Source of the DNA: JAYXXU01 sp049301135
GTDB lineage: Bacteria; Pseudomonadota; Gammaproteobacteria; Pseudomonadales; Moraxellaceae
Length of the DNA: 8,313 bases
Direction of reading: 5' to 3'
NCBI GenBank assembly: GCA_049301135.1
Contig: JBAQKP010000308.1
Span: forward strand, 1-8,313
Below are positions 5,960 through 8,313 of the stretch, one piece after another. The first letter of the stretch is position 1. Every line of letters begins with the position of its first letter. The translations under genes and the position numbers were made by a program. A model generated the notes under the pieces. The model was not told where the DNA came from and did no database searches. It worked only from the letters and a program-made list of their open reading frames with translations.

Positions 5960-6979
5960 ATGATCTCTTCTGCGGCGCGTACTGCGATTGGACTGACTCG
6001 ATACCAGCAGATCGTTAGCCTGTTGCTGCTGCTGGGTTTATTGCTGCTGATGTTCGGCCTGAGCCTCAGTATCGGGAGCACCACTTATCGGCCGTGGCAG
6101 CTGTGGCAAAATAGTGAGGATGCGTTGCTTGCGCGGGATATCATTTGGTCATTGCGCCTACCACGCAGTATTGCAGCCTGCGCAGTGGGCGCACTGCTCG
6201 CGGTTGCTGGTGCATTACAGCAAATCCTCCTGCGTAACCCACTGGCTGATCCATATATTCTGGGCACATCAGGTGGCGCCAGTGTCGGCGCGTTGCTGGC
6301 CATGCTGCTCGGCAGTTCTACTGCGATCATCAACGGCAGTGCCGCCCTCGGTGCAACAGTGGCGATTGTGCTGGTGTTCGTGCTGGCCGGTCGTGATCGC
6401 TCAATCAACCCAGTCAGCTTGTTGTTAACAGGTGTGGCGATTTCAGCGTTTTGTGGGGCATTTAGTGCGTTGCTGCTCAGTCTTGCGCCAGATGGTTTGT
6501 TACGCGGCATGATGTTTTGGATGTTGGGCGATTTATCTGGCGCAGCGTGGCCACTGGCACTCGGTGGCGTACTGATCTTGCTGCTGTTGTTGATGCCGCT
6601 GCTGCGCGACCTAAATATCCTCGCACTCGGCGGGCAATCGGCGCATGCGTTGGGACTGAACACCACACAGCTGCATTGGATACTGTATTTTTTTGCGGCG
6701 ATTGCCACTGCATTGGCCGTGACCACAGCGGGCATGATTGGTTTTGTTGGCTTGATTGTGCCGCACGCCTTACGCTTGCTGCTTGGACAAGATCAGCGTT
6801 TATTAATTCCAGCCTGTGCCTTGGGCGGTGGATTATTTTTGCTCAGTGCCGATGTGCTTGCCCGTACCTTGCTTGCACCGACCCAACTGCCGGTTGGGGT
6901 GGTCACTGCTATGGTGGGTGCGCCAGTGTTTATCTGGCTACTGCGGGCGCGGACGCACAGGATTCACCCCAATGGATAA
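5960..6979 (+). CDS. btuC: BtuC: cobalamin ABC transporter permease
   Basis: Inner-membrane permease; two copies form the channel for corrinoids received from BtuF. It is 339 residues from this start, against 326 in E. coli, with about ten hydrophobic helices as expected for the FecCD/BtuC family. Family motifs are SLRLPRSIAACAVGALLA (64-81), RNPLADPYILGTSGGA (92-107), GFVGLIVPH (261-269) and LPVGVVTAMVGAPVFIWLL (310-328). The start is uncertain: ATG 5960 has no good ribosome-binding site (GGA 13 bases upstream), and an in-frame TTG at 5942 would add six residues, also without a good site. The gap after btuF is 24 bases with the ATG or 6 with the TTG, so coupling to btuF translation is plausible. 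The gene overlaps btuD by 8 bases. Iron-siderophore permeases share this fold, but the B12 context and the adjacent BtuF favour cobalamin. Confidence 0.93.
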   Translation: MISSAARTAIGLTRYQQIVSLLLLLGLLLLMFGLSLSIGSTTYRPWQLWQNSEDALLARDIIWSLRLPRSIAACAVGALLAVAGALQQILLRNPLADPYILGTSGGASVGALLAMLLGSSTAIINGSAALGATVAIVLVFVLAGRDRSINPVSLLLTGVAISAFCGAFSALLLSLAPDGLLRGMMFWMLGDLSGAAWPLALGGVLILLLLLMPLLRDLNILALGGQSAHALGLNTTQLHWILYFFAAIATALAVTTAGMIGFVGLIVPHALRLLLGQDQRLLIPACALGGGLFLLSADVLARTLLAPTQLPVGVVTAMVGAPVFIWLLRARTHRIHPNG

Positions 6980-7769
6980 GCAAACCACAGCGATGCCTTC
7001 AGCAGTACTCGAATTACGGCAGATCAGCCTCGACCAAGCGCAGCGCACCCTGTGTCAGCATCTGAATTTAAGCATTCAAGCAGGGCAACGCTGGCTGATT
7101 TTGGGACAAAATGGCTGTGGCAAAAGCACACTATTAGCCACACTGGCTGGCTGGCAGCCGCCAAGATCGGGTGAGATTTATCTCGGACAGACTGCGTTAC
7201 ACGCGTGGCCAGCCCGACAACGCGCCCAACAATTGGCGTGGCTGCATCAGCAGGATGACAGCCCCTTTCCGATGCAAGTGCTTGAAAAAATTCTGACTGG
7301 CTGTCACGCCCGTTTATCACGCTTTGCATGGGAATCTGCTGCTGATCGACAACGGGCGATGACACTCCTGCAACAATTGGATCTGGAAGGGTTTGCCGCG
7401 CGCGATTTGGGGTCATTGTCGGGTGGTGAGCGGCGGCGCGTCTCGTTGGCGACCGTGCTGATGCAAGATACGCCACTGTTGTTGTTGGATGAACCGCTGT
7501 CGCAACTGGATATTCACCATCAGCAACAAACCCTACAGCTCCTGTCATCCGTTTATGCGGATCGCACCATCCTGATGGTCAGCCACGATCCAAACCATGC
7601 GTGGCGGTTTGCGACGCATGCGCTATTATTGTTTAGTGACGGTCAATGGCAAGCCGGTGAGATACAGCAGGTGTTGACCCCTGAGCATCTCAGCCGCTTA
7701 TATCAATACCCGATCAAACGCCTGCTTGACCCACATGATCAATGGCTGATTCCTGACAGACCCGCCTGA
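6972..7769 (+). CDS. btuD: BtuD: cobalamin ABC transporter ATP-binding protein
   Basis: Cytoplasmic ATPase that drives BtuC2D2 import. It is 265 residues long (E. coli 249). All nucleotide-binding elements are intact: Walker A GQNGCGKST (45-53), Q-loop Gln in WLHQQD (90-95), signature LSGGE (149-153), Walker B LLLLDE (169-174), D-loop SQLD (177-180) and switch His205 in SHD. ATG 6972 lies within the last codons of btuC, giving an 8-base overlap, with AGGA 9 bases upstream; ATG 6993 is an alternative that would drop seven residues. The frame is open much further upstream (to 6816), but that part is only the shadow of btuC. The 3' end overlaps the convergent cobS by 31 bases, and no terminator hairpin follows the stop. 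Confidence 0.94.
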   Translation: MDKQTTAMPSAVLELRQISLDQAQRTLCQHLNLSIQAGQRWLILGQNGCGKSTLLATLAGWQPPRSGEIYLGQTALHAWPARQRAQQLAWLHQQDDSPFPMQVLEKILTGCHARLSRFAWESAADRQRAMTLLQQLDLEGFAARDLGSLSGGERRRVSLATVLMQDTPLLLLDEPLSQLDIHHQQQTLQLLSSVYADRTILMVSHDPNHAWRFATHALLLFSDGQWQAGEIQQVLTPEHLSRLYQYPIKRLLDPHDQWLIPDRPA

Positions 7770-8313
7770 ACCAGCACAACACAACACAACAAGCCCAGCT
7801 CAGTCACCTCCACACCTGCCCCCAGACAATCGCCACTCACGCCCCCCACTGCTTGCTGCAACCAGTGCCGATACAAAAAAATCACCACAGGCGCAAACAA
7901 TAACGCAGGACAATAAGCAGCACTGAGCAGCAACAACAGCAATAACCACAAACTGCGTGTGGTACGGCGCACCGACCAGCCAAACTGCTCGGCCATACCA
8001 CTCGCTTGTAACAGCGGCAAGGTTTGCCAATAAAACACCCCAAACCGCGCCCACGCCGGAATCAATAACAGCGCCAACCATTGTTCAGCAGCAATCGTCA
8101 ACATCAACAAAATCAGTTTACCACTCAGCAGCGCACACAGACTCAACACCCCAAAACTGCCCAGATGTGGGTCTTTCATCACCGCGAGCAAGCGCTCAGG
8201 ATCCCGATGACTCGCCCCCAAGGCATCGCTCAGATCAGCGAGGCCATCCAAATGTAGCCCACCCGTGACCAGTAGCCAAAACAACAAGCCAAACCACGCC
8301 GCCAGCCAGACGT
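7739..8313 (-). CDS. cobS: CobS: adenosylcobinamide-GDP ribazoletransferase (N-terminus outside window)
   Basis: Integral inner-membrane enzyme (cobalamin synthase) that joins adenosylcobinamide-GDP and alpha-ribazole phosphate, the last condensation of the nucleotide-loop pathway. The C-terminal 190 residues are visible. The frame stays open to the right edge, so roughly 55 residues and the true start are missing, judged from the 247-residue E. coli enzyme; a TTG at 8287 is not the start. Signatures are GGLHLDGLADLSDALGA (metal-binding Asp motif), MKDPHLGSFG, and near the C-terminus GDCLGAGVEVTELG, with several hydrophobic helices between. It is on the opposite strand from cobU and cobT and converges on btuD, overlapping it by 31 bases. 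Its promoter is outside the window, so whether B12 controls it cannot be seen. A short (CACAA)3 repeat lies in its last codons. Confidence 0.95.
   Translation of the reverse strand, partial: VWLAAWFGLLFWLLVTGGLHLDGLADLSDALGASHRDPERLLAVMKDPHLGSFGVLSLCALLSGKLILLMLTIAAEQWLALLLIPAWARFGVFYWQTLPLLQASGMAEQFGWSVRRTTRSLWLLLLLLLSAAYCPALLFAPVVIFLYRHWLQQAVGGVSGDCLGAGVEVTELGLLCCVVLVQAGLSGISH
7775..7792. repeat. Short CACAA tandem repeat in the cobS 3' end
   Basis: Three consecutive CACAA units (7775-7789) followed by CAA lie in the codons for the C-terminal CobS residues LLCCVVLVQ, just beyond the btuD stop. A 5-base unit change would shift the reading frame of the last residues only. Three copies is few, so slippage is probably rare. 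Confidence 0.6.

Noticed and set aside
6085..6735. Long antisense open frame (216 codons) opposite btuC
   Set aside because: Composition is that of a shadow frame (Ala/Pro/Ser/Thr-rich with no motif), while the opposite strand encodes clear BtuC signatures.
6816..6971. Upstream extension of the btuD frame to an ATG at 6816
   Set aside because: It overlaps btuC by over 150 bases and encodes nothing resembling an ABC protein. ATG 6972 has a good AGGA and gives normal family length.
7024..7548. Antisense open frame (174 codons) opposite btuD
   Set aside because: Lies opposite the Walker A to Walker B region of btuD and shows no family features.

Overview
The window is a vitamin B12 (cobalamin) uptake and salvage locus from a Gram-negative bacterium. 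An outer-membrane TonB-dependent receptor, a BtuFCD-type ABC importer and the lower (nucleotide-loop) enzymes CobU, CobT and CobS are all recognisable from motifs. These families, together with the proteobacterial-style cobalamin riboswitch, point to a gammaproteobacterium. A Moraxellaceae-like or pseudomonad-like host is plausible but cannot be fixed from this sequence alone.

Layout. Positions 1-881 hold the 3' end of an unrecognised beta-rich protein gene on the + strand, closed by a strong intrinsic terminator (913-941). A candidate extended -10 promoter (928-956) overlaps the terminator, followed by a cobalamin riboswitch aptamer (about 961-1122) and an unusually long leader (1123-1328). 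From 1329 to 7769 there are six tightly packed + strand genes: btuB, cobU, cobT, btuF, btuC and btuD. Gaps between them are 4 to 24 bases and btuC/btuD overlap by 8 bases, so they are almost certainly one operon under the riboswitch. cobS lies on the - strand (7739 to beyond 8313), runs off the window and overlaps the end of btuD tail to tail by 31 bases.

How the genes work together. BtuB takes cobalamin or cobinamide across the outer membrane with TonB energy. BtuF captures it in the periplasm and BtuC2D2 pumps it through the inner membrane. Incomplete corrinoids can then be finished: CobU activates adenosylcobinamide to the GDP form, CobT makes alpha-ribazole phosphate from dimethylbenzimidazole, and CobS joins the two. 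No de novo corrin-ring genes, no alpha-ribazole phosphatase (cobC) and no adenosyltransferase are visible here, so this segment encodes uptake and salvage rather than full synthesis. Excess adenosylcobalamin should shut the operon down through the riboswitch.

I see no mobile element, CRISPR array, tRNA or rRNA, and no clear new defence or metabolic system. The features most worth a second look are a 15-bp perfect AT-only inverted repeat inside the btuF signal-peptide codons, the long riboswitch-to-btuB leader with a possible small membrane-protein frame, the promoter built into a terminator, the btuD/cobS overlap, and the repeated Cys-Thr-Gly/beta-hairpin blocks in the unknown first protein.
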